Positions 37,150-50,204 of a stretch of 64,000 bases of DNA are shown here, one piece after another. The DNA comes from Flaccisagitta enflata (Eukaryota; Chaetognatha; Sagittoidea; Aphragmophora), in NCBI GenBank assembly GCA_965153355.1, contig OZ231126.1:33914001-33978000 (forward strand), in the 5' to 3' direction. The translations under genes and the position numbers were made by a program. The notes under the pieces are model-generated. The model made no database searches. It had not been told where the DNA came from and saw nothing but the letters and a program-made list of their open reading frames with translations. The stretch's first letter is position 1. Each line of letters begins with the position of its first letter.

Positions 37150-37575
37150 CCATGAAACCACTTATAAGAGAAGGACTTCAGGCTCTACCAGAAAGCATAT
37201 CTATGGCCTTAGCGGACTGGGTATCAAAAGAAGAAGATATACAGCCAATGCAAGGGCAATATGTGGTCAGCGATACCCGTTGCCCTGCTTTGACTGTGTA
37301 TTTGAGTGGGGGAAGCAGGGCAGTGGCCTCAAAGAGGACGGAGTCCTGTAGAACACAGGATGACTTTTGTCCATCCGTCCAGTTTGAAGTCTGAGATGGC
37401 AGATTTGTCTTTTGAGACCTAAGAGCAGATTTGTGGCCTGAGGACTAAAATGATAGTGGAGAATCTAGATTCAAGGTCTGAGAGGGCAGATTTGAAGCCG
37501 GAAAGGGCTGATTTGGGACCTGACCAAAGTTTGGGCCTGAGAGGCCAGGTTTCAGGTCTGAGAGGCTTAAAAAGA
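37150..37575. repeat. Right-arm copy of the GGCCTGAGAG / CCCCAAAGGGG composite
   Basis: Mirror of about 8,045-8,480, with rearrangement near 36,790-37,140, where a second CCCCAAAGGGGTCGATGACC block appears and differs from the left arm. Confidence 0.6.
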
Positions 37576-38168
37576 AAAAGAAAATAGAGAAAGAAACATG
37601 TTTGTCCATTTCTATTCAAATTGTCAGCGAACTAAGATTAGCTGTCGGATTTGGAATTAAGTCTGAAGGCCCGTCGCAACGCATTTTGATCCCCTACATC
37701 CATGTCCCGGCCTCAAGAAATCATTCTCATCATCATGGCCAAGAATGCCAATTTATGGCTAATTAGTGCCCCTTGCTAGATAAAGAATTTGTGAATGAAC
37801 GTAATGAGTGAATGAATGAATGAATGAATGAATGAATGAATGAATGAATGAATGAATGAATGAATGAATGAATGAATGAATGAATGAATGAGTTAATAAA
37901 TGAATGAATGATTGAACAATAGAATTGGCCGTTTTGAGCATTTTAAACATTTGCGTGACCTACGAGCCAACGACCACCAACAACCAACCAGCCGACGACC
38001 AGCGGCGGACGTACCGCTTAGAATTGCCAGGGGCCTTGAAATGAGGTCGTATCGGGAAAACCTAGATTGAAATTGAAAATGGCGCCGATAGGCAGCAGGC
38101 CGCCGACCATTTAACGTTTTGCTATTTTCGTTACAAATATCGTCCTGTTAATTATACCTATCTTCCTC

Positions 38169-38226
<58 letters not shown>

Positions 38227-38725
38227 CTTCCTTTCTTCCACACAATCTTGACTCTCTCTTTCCTTCCTCTCCTCTCCTCCCATCCCTCCCCCATGCACTT
38301 ACTCCCCCCTCCAGAGATTTGCCCTACTTGTTGAGTTTTAAACTTCGAATCTGTGGCTGCCACACTTTTCAAAATCCAACAAGGTTTTGTTCGCATGCAC
38401 ACATGTCAGAGTTTGTTAATGTCAGTGCATGTGTGTTTGCATGCTCATTTGTCAGAGCGTGATAGTGACAGTGCATGTGTGTTTGCATGCATAGACATCA
38501 GAGTGTGTTAGTGGCAGTGCATGTGTGTTGGCAAGCACACATGACAAAGTGTGTTAGTGTCAGTGCATGTGCATGCATGTGCATGCATGCACATGTGCAT
38601 GCACACATATCAGAGTGTGTTGAAGTCAGTGTTTTTGAACGTGTCAATATATCAGTGTGAATGCGCTCACAAGTTTGTGTAAATGTCTTTTTGGCTTGCT
38701 AACTGTCTGTCTGTCTGCCTCTCTG

Positions 38726-38820
<95 letters not shown>

Positions 38821-38979
38821 CATTGGTTGTCATGATTTTGAGTGACGTGTAGATGATTGACTACATCTGTTGAGGGTAGAAATGGCAAATACAGGAACTC
38901 CAAAATCATAACAGGAGACGTCACCATTCATTCAAATTTCACAGGTTTGGCACGCATAAATACTTCTTGACATGATTTG

Positions 38980-39460
38980 ATGCTAGTTTGCTGGTTTAAT
39001 GTCATTGAAATACTGCAACAAGGATGTAATGCTAGTTTGCTGGTTTAATGTCATTAACATACTGCAACAAGGATGTAAAGCTAGTTTGCTGGTTTGATGT
39101 CATTAACATACTGCAACAAGGATGTAATGCTAGTTTTCTGGTTTAATGTCATTAACATACTGCAAGAAGAATGTAATGCTAGTTTGCTGGTTTAATGTTA
39201 TTTACATACTGCAACAAGGATGTAATGCTTGTTTGCTGGTTTAGTGTCATTAACATACTGCAACAAGGATATAATGCTAGTTTGCTGGTTTAATGTCATT
39301 TACATACTGCAACAAATGCTAGTTTGCTGGTTTAATGTTATTTACATACTGCAACAAGGATGTAATGCTAGTTTGCTGGTTTAATGTCATTAACATACTG
39401 CAACAAGGATGTAATGCTAGTTTGCTGGTTTTATGTCATTTACATACTGCAACAAGGTCG
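38980..39460 (-). repeat. 49-bp tandem repeat, right-arm copy
   Basis: The same copy order and the same shortened unit as in the left arm (at 39,314-39,320), so the array was duplicated as a whole. Confidence 0.9.
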
Positions 39461-39760
39461 TAAGAGCGCATTTCAGTCACAGACAATCGCGTTTTAACGG
39501 GCCAATTGATCGGTCGCTACGTTCGTTCGCTTGCACCGCTCACTCCACTCACAGGCTCAGCGGCACTCTGCTTTGATACACTCACCTCGCTTGTTCGCTC
39601 CATTCAAGGGCTCGCTCACCCACTTCGCTCACTCCCTCATGGAACACTGATTCATGAATATATATTCACGCTGTTAAGGGTGTGTTTCTAGTGACGACAA
39701 GGAATACAATTGCTTCCGTCAAACGTGCTTACAGCGTGAACATATATTCATGATTTTCAA

Positions 39761-40363
39761 CTAACCATAGCACAAAAAAAAAACGGAACAACTTGTTTTG
39801 ATGATTTATTGCTAAAGTGAAGACTATAACTATAGAAAATTCATGACCGTTAGAAAGCTCTGCAAAAGATCTTTCATATGCGACGTTGCTGGTCATTCTA
39901 GCTTTATCCGTTTAGAAATGGCATAAGAATGAATGAAAACATTGCCCTATTCAATAAGCAGCCAGATTGAATAAAAAGGTTTTGAAGATAAGGTAGTTAA
40001 CTTTGACAAGCTGTAACTTTTAAACCGTTTGAGATACAGATCTGGGATTGGTCTTGAATGAAAGAAAATTTGAAAATCTTTAAAATCATCTAAAAAAAAT
40101 TTAAATTATTATTTTTTTCTATCGTTATTATCAAATTAAAAAACGAAACAACTTTTATGATTTCAACTTTTACGTTCATGACCACCTCTTCTTTAATGTT
40201 ATGTCATTTCTAAACGAATAAAGACAGAATAACCAGCATGGTCTCATTTTGAAGATCTTTCGAAGAGCTTTCAAACGGTCACAGATTTTGCTATGTTTTT
40301 TGCATTGGATGAATCTGAATCTTTAAAAAACATTTTGTTCCGTTTTTTTTTGTGCTATGGTTA
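39761..40363. mobile_element. Right-arm copy of the nested CCATAGCAC element
   Basis: Mirror image of 5,237-5,839 with several single-base differences. Confidence 0.7.
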
Positions 40364-41361
40364 TGATTTTTCCCTTGAGTGAGTTAGTGAAGTTAGTGGG
40401 CAAGCACATGAATGAAGCAAATGAGTGAAGCAAGCTTGGTGAAGCAGAGTGAGTAAGCATTGCTAGAGAACGAACGTAGCGAGCGACCCAGTGGCCTGTT
40501 AATGACGCGATTGTAGAAACGGACCTCATAAGTAAGAGCAGTAATGTGGCTTACCGATCGATCAACAGCGATTCGTCATTGCCTGGGAGGCTGGGAGTGT
40601 AATACAACCTTACTGAAGTCTTTGGTACTAATACTTGTCACTGAACTTTGCTTGACGTTATTCGGCGCAGGCCTTATCTCCTTTGACAGCTTCTTGCTTA
40701 ACCTTCAGATACAGGACTTCTTTCCATTCCTTTCCTCATCAACCTCAAACGTTTACTAGCCTACTTAGTAGAGCAGGCGTGATTATGGAGTAGCAAGTAG
40801 CGCCGCTATTCGGCAGGTTCGGAGCGTCTCGGCAGCATTTGGACGGACCAACGGACTTGCGGACGGAACAAAAAGTGGCTTATAGAGTCGCGTAGCAGGC
40901 GACTAGGAATTTAAAGAAAAATACACGAACGCGTTTGCAATAGCGCGATACTATAATGGAATAGTTAACAAACAGATTGTGACAAAGAAATGATTTGCAT
41001 AATGTAGTCTTCTTTCTTCCTCCTTTTTCTGATAACAACAAGTAATCGCAGAAAAGGTTCCAATGTCTCGATGATGAGTCAATGTACTTGAAGCAATCTG
41101 ATCTGATTTGATATTAGTCAGTCATTTTTTTTTCAACATCAGAATGGATGAACCTAAGGGATAATACCGACAACGTTCATTTTCATATAGTATATAGTTC
41201 TTAAAGTAACTCTTTCAACGATGTTTCTGTTGAATTATGTTGCTTTTCAAATCTGAGTGATTGCTCTGACAAGAGGGGGAGCAAATCGCGGTGGGCGATG
41301 TCTTTGACTCATGCCAGACGTTGCCCAGGCCCATTTGTTGGGAACACTTCAAGGAGGGCGC

Positions 41362-41966
41362 TGCTACCTAGGAAATAATTATGGAATCAACTTCAACCAT
41401 AGATATCTTGGTTTCTAAAAATGCCAAATAACTTTTTTCAAAGAAGCAGATTAATCTACATCAAAAAATCTTCAATCTGGTCTCTGTAGCTCAAACCGTC
41501 TGGAAATGACAAGCAAACGAGTGAATACTTTCAGTTTCAAAATGGGTAGTAAAATGTGAAAATGATAGAACACAAAAATTAGGGCTTTCTTCTGCTTGAG
41601 ATATCTCCGCTTCTAGAAAAGGCGAATAACTTTTTTTTAAAAAGCAAATTTATCTACATTGAAAAATCTTCAAGATGAGCGCAATCTGGTTTCTGTGGCT
41701 TCAACCGTTCAGAAATGACAAGCAAAACAATGGAAACTCTCCAATAAATGATAAACTGGCAATAACCGCTCACAGATGGCAGATTAAGACCCTAATAATC
41801 TGTATGAAAATCTTCATCAACCGCCCCCTAGCTGCAAAACCGAATATATTAGTTAACAAATGTAGCTCATGAAGTGCTTATGAGATCAGTATCATGGTTT
41901 AACAGAATTTGTTTGATAAATCAAATCGCACCCTTTTTGATTCCATAATTATTTCCTAGATAGTAA
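41362..41966. mobile_element. Right-arm copy of the 605-bp element
   Basis: Mirror image of 3,634-4,238. Small differences occur around 41,840-41,880, where AACCGAATATATTAG replaces the left-arm sequence. Confidence 0.65.
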
Positions 41967-42021
41967 TGTCCGGAAAAAAACTCAAGAAAGTCGAGAAAGG
42001 GGTATCAGGCAGGCATTGAAA

Positions 42022-42540
42022 AACTTAGTAAGTCAACTTACAAAGTACAAAGGACAAGACCAGTCCCACGGCTTTCAACGTCGCTTGCAATTGCACAAGG
42101 GTGATGATGTAAAAGGACGGATAGCAAAAGTGGCTCAGGATAAATGGCATGAAATGGACAAATCGTTACCAATCGACAGACGAACACATTTATAGACCGA
42201 TGGACGTGGACCCATGCTGACTTGCTCACGAATGTTTATAAACTGAAAGGGGAAAAAAATGAAAGGAATGAAGGAGGAGAATCAAGGGTGAAATAGAAAA
42301 AAAGAGATTGGAGTTAGGAAGACTGGAAATCTGGAACGAAATAAAAAGGAGAGTGAATTAGAAATGAAAGCTGTAATTTTTTCCGGGGCTCTGATATGAA
42401 TCTGGTTTCGGATTAGAAAAAAAAAGAGCTTCTTCCACATGATTTTTTCTTTCCCGTTTCCAAGCTCGAAGTCTTTTTCCATCGTATGTTCGTCGGTCTG
42501 TTTTCCCCTCTGTTACCCTTGAATATTCTTATTTCCATCC
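42022..42540. other. Unique sequence just beyond the right arm
   Basis: No relation to 3,000-3,580. Nothing recognised; an A/G-rich stretch lies at 42,245-42,480. Confidence 0.5.
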
Positions 42541-42570
42541 TAATGTGTGTATTTTAAATTGTGTGTGTGT

Positions 42571-42572
<2 letters not shown>

Positions 42573-42628
<56 letters not shown>
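42573..42628 (+). repeat. (CT)n tract
   Basis: Preceded by a short (GT)n. Confidence 0.9.
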
Positions 42629-42635
<7 letters not shown>

Positions 42636-42639
42636 ACAT

Positions 42640-43440
42640 AGCGGTTGCGCGTTCGAAGAGCAGATTTCTTTTTTTCCTGACTAGAAATAATTCAAAAGAG
42701 GGAAGAGACCCACACGTGCGTACGAACGAGCGAGGACAGGGGCACCCGTGCGAGCGAGTTCAGGTGCTGCATGCTGGTGTGTGAATGAGGGCAAATGAAC
42801 AGACACCCACGGGAACATACTGGCACAGATCCCACCACCATAAATAACGATTACCTGTCACCCTATGATTACCCGGTCATCACAATTAAATCACCGTAAA
42901 TTACAGAGTAATAAGTGCAACTCTGTCTCTGTCTGTAAATTTTAGAAAAAGAAAAAAACCCAAAAAGCAGCGGTGGCGTGGCAGTGGCAGCAGTAGTGAA
43001 ACAAATGGCGGTGTCGTGGTTATGTAAACGGTCACGGCCAGCGATGTATGGCAGCTTGGAGCTTAGGGACTTCACAGCCAATTTCAAGCATGACAGCAAA
43101 TCTAAGCACAACTGCCTTTTAACTGATTTGCTATGATTCCTATGCTTTCTTCACCAATACTAAACAGAAAGTAACAAATAAAAGAGTGAAATTTATCTAG
43201 ATAATTATTTCTTTATCAAATAGGTCTGTTTTCAATTAAGTCATACAATTTAGTGTATTGTGCACAAAAAATATCTTAAAAAACTGTATGGCAGGTTGGG
43301 GAAAGCATAGTTATTATCAACACATATCAATCATGCCCTTGCCTCATTTTGTTTTGCAAACTCATCTATCATATCCCCCATAGGATTTGAGTCAATAGTC
43401 TTTTTTCTGTTTATCTATCTATCTATCTCTCTGTTTGTCT
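42640..43440. other. No gene seen
   Basis: Mixed sequence without plausible exons. Confidence 0.4.
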
Positions 43441-43447
43441 GTCTGTT

Positions 43448-43451
<4 letters not shown>

Positions 43452-43518
<67 letters not shown>
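43452..43518 (+). repeat. (GT)n tract
   Basis: Preceded by (TATC)n and (TGTC)n units. Confidence 0.9.
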
Positions 43519-43519
<1 letters not shown>

Positions 43520-43539
43520 TCTCTCTTTTTCTCCCTATC

Positions 43540-44100
43540 TTCAATTTTTTTTTTCACATCACATTTTCAAGCCCGACAAACGTTCAAGCCCAACAGCAGG
43601 GACGTCATGTGATATCCCTGAAGTCCCTTGCCATACATCGCTGATCACGGCAGAGGACCTGTTGTATCGGCTCATAGGTGGTGTTGGTTGTAAAGAGAGG
43701 TTGGAGATGGCGGTAGTGGCAGAAGGAAAGTGGCGGAACTGGCGATGGCGCTGGCAGTTGGGTATGGAGGTGGAAGTGGGGTAAGACTTGATAATGGCAT
43801 TTGTTATAGAAAGGGGGGGGGCGGAAACAGTGAGTTGGCACTTGGCAGTGGAGCCGTTGAGGCGGTAGGAAGCAGGGGGCCAGGGGCAGTAGTGGTGGCA
43901 GAAGGAAAAGGTTGGCGAGGAAATAAATATTGGTGGAGGCTGAAGGGGGCGGCGGAGGCTGAGGGGGGCGGCGGAGGCGGAGTCGGAAAATGAAATTAGC
44001 GGTCGCCAGGATTTAACGTCGCGGGTTTCCACCGACACGCGCTGAAGCGAGAATGAGCACACGAGAGAGCAAAGTCTCTCCTCTGTGATTGCCTCTAAGA
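43540..44100. other. G-rich region, no gene assigned
   Basis: GTGGCAGAAGGAAA occurs twice and GGGGGCGGCGGAGGC repeats near 43,940-43,985. Open frames exist on both strands but follow the G-rich repeats. Confidence 0.4.
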
Positions 44101-44101
44101 G

Positions 44102-44291
<190 letters not shown>

Positions 44292-44349
44292 GAGGTTGGC
44301 AAACAAGGGAGATAGGAGGGGAAAAATACGGAAGTGGAGAAAACAAGTG

Positions 44350-44680
44350 ACGCGGGTTCACAATATCGTTGCGGACGTCCAACCCCCAGCCTCATCCCAA
44401 CCACACCCCCAACCACACAGTGCTCCGGATCCTACCATCACGATAAATAAGTACCCATCACCCCCAAATCATCTCCTCACCACCCATTCACCTATAACCA
44501 CCCTCCAACACACTCACACACAAACAATACCGGCTGCAGCATCCAAAATACGCGTTTTCCGCGTTTTAACTCGAGCATGACAATTCGAGTGTGACGGACC
44601 GACGGACCGACGGACCAACGGACCAACGGACCAACGGACGGACAAAGCCTCTTTTAGAGTTGCGTGTCCGCAACTAAAAA
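44350..44680 (+). mobile_element. ACGG-array element, CACACCCC subtype with AGTTGCG hairpin
   Basis: GGTTCACAATATCGTTGCGG, CCAACCCCCAGCCTCATCCC, a C/A-rich region, AAATACGCGTTTTCCGCG, then (GACCGACG)n, GACAAAGCCTCTTTTAG and hairpin AGTTGCGTGTCCGCAACT (44,658-44,675) ending CTAAAAA. Confidence 0.65.
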
Positions 44681-44747
44681 CTCGACGCGCGTTCAGAAAC
44701 CTTGAAGTTATCGCGATAACTGAATGGAGTAAATGCAAAGACGTACA

Positions 44748-45351
44748 TACCATCTTGGCCAAAAAAAAAGAGTCCAAGTAAAACAGTATAGTTATTTATT
44801 GCTGTTATTCTCTGTACAAAATTAAATTTTTTTTGTAAAAATAATTAGTTTAGGCCTTTTTGGTACTAAATATCATTTGTAATCATTTTGGTAGACATAG
44901 ATGAAGGATTTTTGAACAATTTTGTACAACAAGTCCTTTGATTTTTTTAACAATTTTTGTCTTTAGTGCTTTCAGATCAAGGTATATTCATTTTGATAGA
45001 AAATCTAAACGGTTTGAACTAAGAAAATATGCTTGGCGGCACTAGGCAGATTTTTTGAAGCTCTTTGCAATGATCACCAATTTTTATATGATTATCTCAT
45101 GATAAGCCAAGAAAAAGTGAAAATAAAGAGGTCAATTTTTTCCCCTCTTTTTTTGCATATTTTCTGCTTTTTGCTAAGGTGAACGTTTTCACTCTTTTAG
45201 CTCTAAAATCTAAATAAATTAAGCAACTGAGCTCTGCAAGGCGCCATTTTGAAGATTTTTTCAAGCTCTTTTCAATGGTCACTGATTTTGATAGTTTTTT
45301 TCATCACAAATTAGCCATATAGGTGGGACTTTTATTTTGGCCAAGATGGTA
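44748..45351. mobile_element. TA-flanked inverted-repeat element (604 bp) in the right flank
   Basis: The ends read TACCATCTTGGCCAAAA and TTTTGGCCAAGATGGTA. The imperfect terminal repeat continues to GAGTCC/GGGACT. The interior has GCTCTTTGCAATGATCACC and a second GCTCTTTTCAATGGTCAC, the same module as in the other elements of this size. Confidence 0.75.
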
Positions 45352-45581
45352 TGAGGGTCCACTTGCACTTGCGCAGTATATTTAATACCTCGCCTTCCAT
45401 ATTACAAATTGATGATGTAATACTGACTACTAAGGCCGCATTGTCTAGTCCAACAGGTACATAATTCTTTCGTGAATGGGAAAATTAAATTGGATCCACT
45501 ACATTGGATTCCGGCTACATCTGCAGCCCACAACCACGGACAGATGGATGGACCTACACAATGAGGAATGATTGTAGGGAC

Positions 45582-45585
<4 letters not shown>

Positions 45586-45673
<88 letters not shown>
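45586..45673 (+). repeat. (GA)n tract
   Basis: About 88 bases, uninterrupted. Confidence 0.95.
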
Positions 45674-45674
<1 letters not shown>

Positions 45675-45794
45675 ACGAGGCAAACGGGCATTATACTCCG
45701 GCCGATGAGGAAAGGAACTTGGAATAGAAATCACGTAAAAAGGAGAGGAGTTGTACAATGAAGCATTGCCTTCACTCAAGGATGAGTCTTCTCA

Positions 45795-46650
45795 TCTAGA
45801 CTTTGACTCGAAAATTTTCCTAGGTCAGTCAGTAGACCTGCTCAGCGCTTTCAATATCGCACGTTTCAAATTTCAAGGTTCTGGCTCAAATACTTAAGAT
45901 GTTATGAGCGTTTGTTTGAACCATATCAAGCTGAAAAAAATTAAGGAGAATTTTCAAACTTTCTTTTAAAATATGGCCGACACTGAATTTCAACAGAGTC
46001 CAAGTTTTTTGAAAAAAAAGTAAGGTTACAGGATTTTGGATCTAGGCGAATCAAACAATTTCCCATTGATGGCACCCCACTTTTGAAAACCATTTTTCAA
46101 AAAAAGAAAATGTGATTTTTTTTCTCAGTCCCCAACGCGCGATACAATTTTTTTAAAGTATTTAAAGAAGAAATAAAGATACAAGATTTAGGCGAATAAA
46201 ACATTTTCCTAATGATTGCACCCCACTTTTGAAAAACATTTTTCAATAAAATATTTTGCGATTTTTTTATTAAGTCCCCGACGCGCGACACAATATTTTT
46301 TTAAGTTCTTTTAAAAAAAGTAAAAATACAAATTTTGGATCTAGGCGAATCAAACAATTTCCTGTCGATTGCACCCCACTTTTTTTTTCGAAAAAAAAAA
46401 ATCCTAATTAAGGGCTTTTTTGGGGGCCCTTAGGGGCTCCTAAGAAGTTCAAAATTTTGGTCAATGAGATGAACAGAGTTATGTGCATACGCCAAGGTAT
46501 CTATCAGGACCAAATTCAAGCTGATTAATTAGAGCTCAAGCTCATGCCGTTAGTCCCTCTAGACCGGCCTCATTTAGAATTAAAATCGAAAAATTCTCAA
46601 AGACTCAGATTCCGGATCTAAGGTCAATCTCTATTTCATGTCCAATTCGA
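45795..46650 (+). repeat. Dispersed repeat, copy 1
   Basis: It shares with 60,785-61,330 the order GACTCGAAAATTTTCCTAGG, TTTCAAATTTCAAGGTTCTG, ATATGGCCGACAC, GGATCTAGGCGAATCAA, CACCCCACTTT, GGGGCCC and CAAGCTCATGCCGTTA. This copy has three internal repeats of the GATTGCACCCCACTTT segment. Confidence 0.8.
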
Positions 46651-46734
46651 GAATGCCTGTTCGGTTTTTTTCCCATTGACATTCAATTTATCTTGATTTA
46701 TTTGTTGTTCTTTTTTTTTTTTTTTTTTTAATCA

Positions 46735-47275
46735 CGACTTCATCAAAGGCTTTGTCCGTTGGTCGGTCCGTCCGTTTGTTCGTCGGTCAAAATGATTGAG
46801 TCGAAACATTAAACAGGTCGCCCAAGGGCAATACGTGGTCAGCGATACCCGGTGCCCTGCTTTGCATGGTTGAAACTTAGAATGAGAGGCAGGGCAGCGG
46901 CCCCGAAGGGACGAGTCCCAGAACACAGGAGACTTCGTTCATCGCGTCTGCGTCCGTCCGTCCGTCCCCCAGGCCCTTCAGGCCTGAAATCTGGCCCCAG
47001 GCCTGGGCCCTCTCAGGCCTGAAATCACTGAGGCCTTGAATCTGCGAGGGCAGATCTAAGGCCTGGGAGGACAGATTTCAGGCCTGAGAGGGCAGATTCA
47101 AGGCCTGAGAGGGCAGATTTCAGGCCTGAGAGGGCAGATTTTAGGCCTGAGAGATCAGATTTCAGGCCTGAGAGGGCCTGGGGGGGACGAACGGACAAAC
47201 AAACGAACGAACAAACGAAAGTCCCCTGTGTTCTACAGGACTTCATCCCCTTCGGGGCCGCTGCCCAAAAACGCG
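46735..47275. repeat. GGCCTGAGAG minisatellite and CCCCGAAGGG element, right flank
   Basis: TTTGTCCGTTGGTCGGTCCG, GGGCAATACGTGGTCAGCGA, GCAGCGGCCCCGAAGGGACG, then about eight copies of a unit near 20 bp (GGCCTGAGAGGGCAGATTT), then (GACGAACGGACAAACAAACG) and a second, inverted CCCCTTCGGGGCCGCTGCCC. The two ends are inverted with respect to each other, flanking the minisatellite. Confidence 0.65.
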
Positions 47276-47939
47276 CATTTCCGTTGCCGCATCGGCTCCC
47301 CAAACCCCATGTCTGCACAATCCGTGATATGAAAAAAAGCAAGGTTGAAGTTACGGCTGCCTTTATTCGGGTGTGTACAAAAGATTAGTAAATGATGCAG
47401 CGAAAAACGTTAGTGGCAATCTGTGCGCGCGAGGAAGTCAGACAGTACTAAAGAAAGTGACATGAGAAAAAAAAATGACTCTCGGTATGTAACTCAAATA
47501 TGGAGTTACACTTACAGATCGACCGACAGACTATGTACGCTTTTGAATCTCCTAGCTCCTGCCTACGAGAATAAAAAAGTGAGCGCCCAAGACTCGGAGA
47601 GATGTTAAGTCACGTTTGAAAGATGGGAACCTCCATTAAGCGTACAAGACTTTTAAAGCAAAGGATATCAAAGATTTCCCCCCTCACTCACGAAGAGGAG
47701 ACGGCTTTTTGACCTTACATTCGATTACTACATGCAGAGACGGGCTCCCAAGACACCTTCAGAGTCAAAACATGACCGCGCCAAATCAGATCCATCAGAA
47801 GGGAAACCTCAAAGACGTGACCCCGCAGAAATAGAAAGACGGTACAAAGTGTGCGTGTGCGTGTGCGTGTGCGTGTGCGTGTGTGTGTAAATCTCCGTGA
47901 TAGGGAAGTCACTTGGCCCATTCTTTATCATATCGGTAA

Positions 47940-48115
47940 CTCAGTATTGATGCGGGCGGGGCGGGTGGGCAGGGGCGTACCATCCCCATCGACGACCCAA
48001 CTCCCCCTCAACACCCCCTCGACACACACTGACACACAGAATCGTGCAATTCTACAATTTTTGACTTGTGCATTACAGACTGACGGACCAACTTACCGAC
48101 GGACCAAGCCTCATA
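47940..48115 (+). mobile_element. ACGG-array element, CACACCCC subtype (hairpin lost)
   Basis: GCGGGCGGGGCGGGTGGGCA, CACACTGACACACAG, a short GACGGACC array and AAGCCTCATATATATGTC. Confidence 0.5.
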
Positions 48116-48183
48116 TATATGTCCAGGGCCGTATGGCAAGGGGCCGTCGGGGGTGCCATGGCGGAACTTTGTCGGGACACTCA

Positions 48184-48187
<4 letters not shown>

Positions 48188-48274
<87 letters not shown>
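48188..48274 (+). repeat. (GA)n tract
   Basis: About 87 bases, followed by GAAGAAGAAAAAAG. Confidence 0.95.
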
Positions 48275-48277
<3 letters not shown>

Positions 48278-48645
48278 AGAAAAAAGAGAATGAGAGAAAG
48301 AGAGAAAGAGAGACAGACACCCCAAGTGTGTCAAGTGATGATTGTCACCGGTTTCTTGTTTTGCAAAATTGGTCGCGACACAAAAATTGTTGTGACACAA
48401 AGTGGAGGTGGCGGCTCCAAACATAGAGGCTCCCATACGGCGCTGTATATGTCCGCAACAAAAAAGATCGACATGTGAACAGGCGGAGAAAAAAAGTTCG
48501 ATAGGAAAACGTTCAATGAAAAAAAGTTAAGGATGAAGAAAGGCAGAAGACTAATGGAATAAGAGTCAAACATTCAAGGCAATTCCGAGTTTTCAGGTAA
48601 GTTAATTGAGTCCGAGGTCAAATGGACGGCCTGAACAAGAGACTG

Positions 48646-48930
<285 letters not shown>

Positions 48931-49304
48931 GAAGGAGAGAAAATGAGAGAACCTTTGTCCGCCAGAGTGCGAGTTTGTGGGGGAAATCACATCTGATTAG
49001 ATTCCAGCGCTCAAAAATGGGATGATGGGTCAGTTCTTACTTGTCGGGAAATGTCTTTTTCTTCTTCTCTTGTAAGTGTAAGCATGTGGCAAAATGGTGA
49101 TTTTACCAGAGGTCTCATATCATTGCAAGGACCCGAGAGTACAATCACGCGCCCGTCGCCGTTCACTGAGACGCATGGTTTTTCACAGCTATACAATTAC
49201 AAGTTGATATTCATGCTCTTACGTGTGATAAAACAATTGCGGCAGCCTTGTGAAATTCTTCTCATTTCTATACAGAGCCAAAAAATGAAGAGACCAAAAG
49301 GCGT

Positions 49305-49437
49305 GCTACAAATAACAAGGCCAAGTAGGCCGATAAGGTGCGACGTGTGGTTCATCAAACGAATGCGTTACCCGACAGACCGACCGACCGACCGACGGAC
49401 ACAGCCAGTTATAGAGGTGCTTTGTCGCACCTAAAAA
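49305..49437 (+). mobile_element. ACGG-array element with AGGTGC hairpin
   Basis: AACAAGGCCAAGTAGGCCGA, GCGACGTGTGGTTCATCAAA, GCGTTACCCGACAGACCG, (GACC)n, ACACAGCCAGTTATAG and hairpin AGGTGCTTTGTCGCACCT (49,415-49,432) ending CTAAAAA. The shortest complete-looking copy, about 130 bp. Confidence 0.65.
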
Positions 49438-49588
49438 TGTCAAAAGCAACCTCGAGGTTTAGATCAAGGTCAAGGAGTTTCATTTTATTCACCCACCCAA
49501 ACATCGCTCTTTTGATCGAGCTTTTGCTCATTCGTCAGTTTATAAAAAAGTTTATATTGAGTAATCACCATCATGCATTATCACCACT

Positions 49589-49690
49589 TTTAGTCGCGTG
49601 CTACGCGACTCTACACCCCGTTTTGTAGGTCCGTCGGTCCGTCGGTCCATCCGTCTGTCAGTCCATCCATCCCTCCGTCACACTTTACTT
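49589..49690 (-). mobile_element. Hairpin-ended element, truncated
   Basis: Hairpin AGTCGCGTGCTACGCGACT at 49,592-49,610, TCTACACCCCG, then (GTCCGTCG)n and a short CACTTTACTTTTTT tract. Confidence 0.65.
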
Positions 49691-49699
49691 TTTTATTAC

Positions 49700-50200
49700 A
49701 CTTAAGGTTATTCTAGTCATTCTAAGTCATTCTATGTAAGACGGCTTCCCTCCGAAGGCAACAATTGTGTTTCAAAGAAGGTCAAATTTAAAAAAATGTA
49801 TAAATCAAAATGTAAAAATAAATGAATAAAAATGATTGAGATAGCTAAGACATCATAATTAAAAGAAAAATTTGCATTTACTTAGCAAGAGGACCAAGTT
49901 TAGCCAATGTTACCAAAAAATTGTTTTGAAAATTTATACTTATTTTATTTTTGGTCACTGACAAGGGGCTGGTAGAAATTCTAAATTTGCATAGGAAATG
50001 AAAAAATGAAAAGACAAAGAACATAGTTCTCTTCCCAAATTGATTACAGAGAGAACTATGTTTTTTAAAATGCAAAATTTCCCTGTGTTTGGCTTTCTTA
50101 GAATTTCGACCTCAAAAAATGAAAAAAAATGTATGCAGAAATTCACTAAAAACATCATTTTCATGTTTTTTTTTTCATGTGAAACGCATGGTTCAAATTA
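49700..50200. other. AT-rich, no gene seen
   Basis: Contains the hairpin at 49,985-50,090 related to that at 53,340. Confidence 0.4.
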
Positions 50201-50204
50201 CATT

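Noticed and set aside
43559-44062. 167-codon minus-strand frame
   Set aside because: Follows G-rich repeats, is open on both strands and shows no splice sites or known domain.
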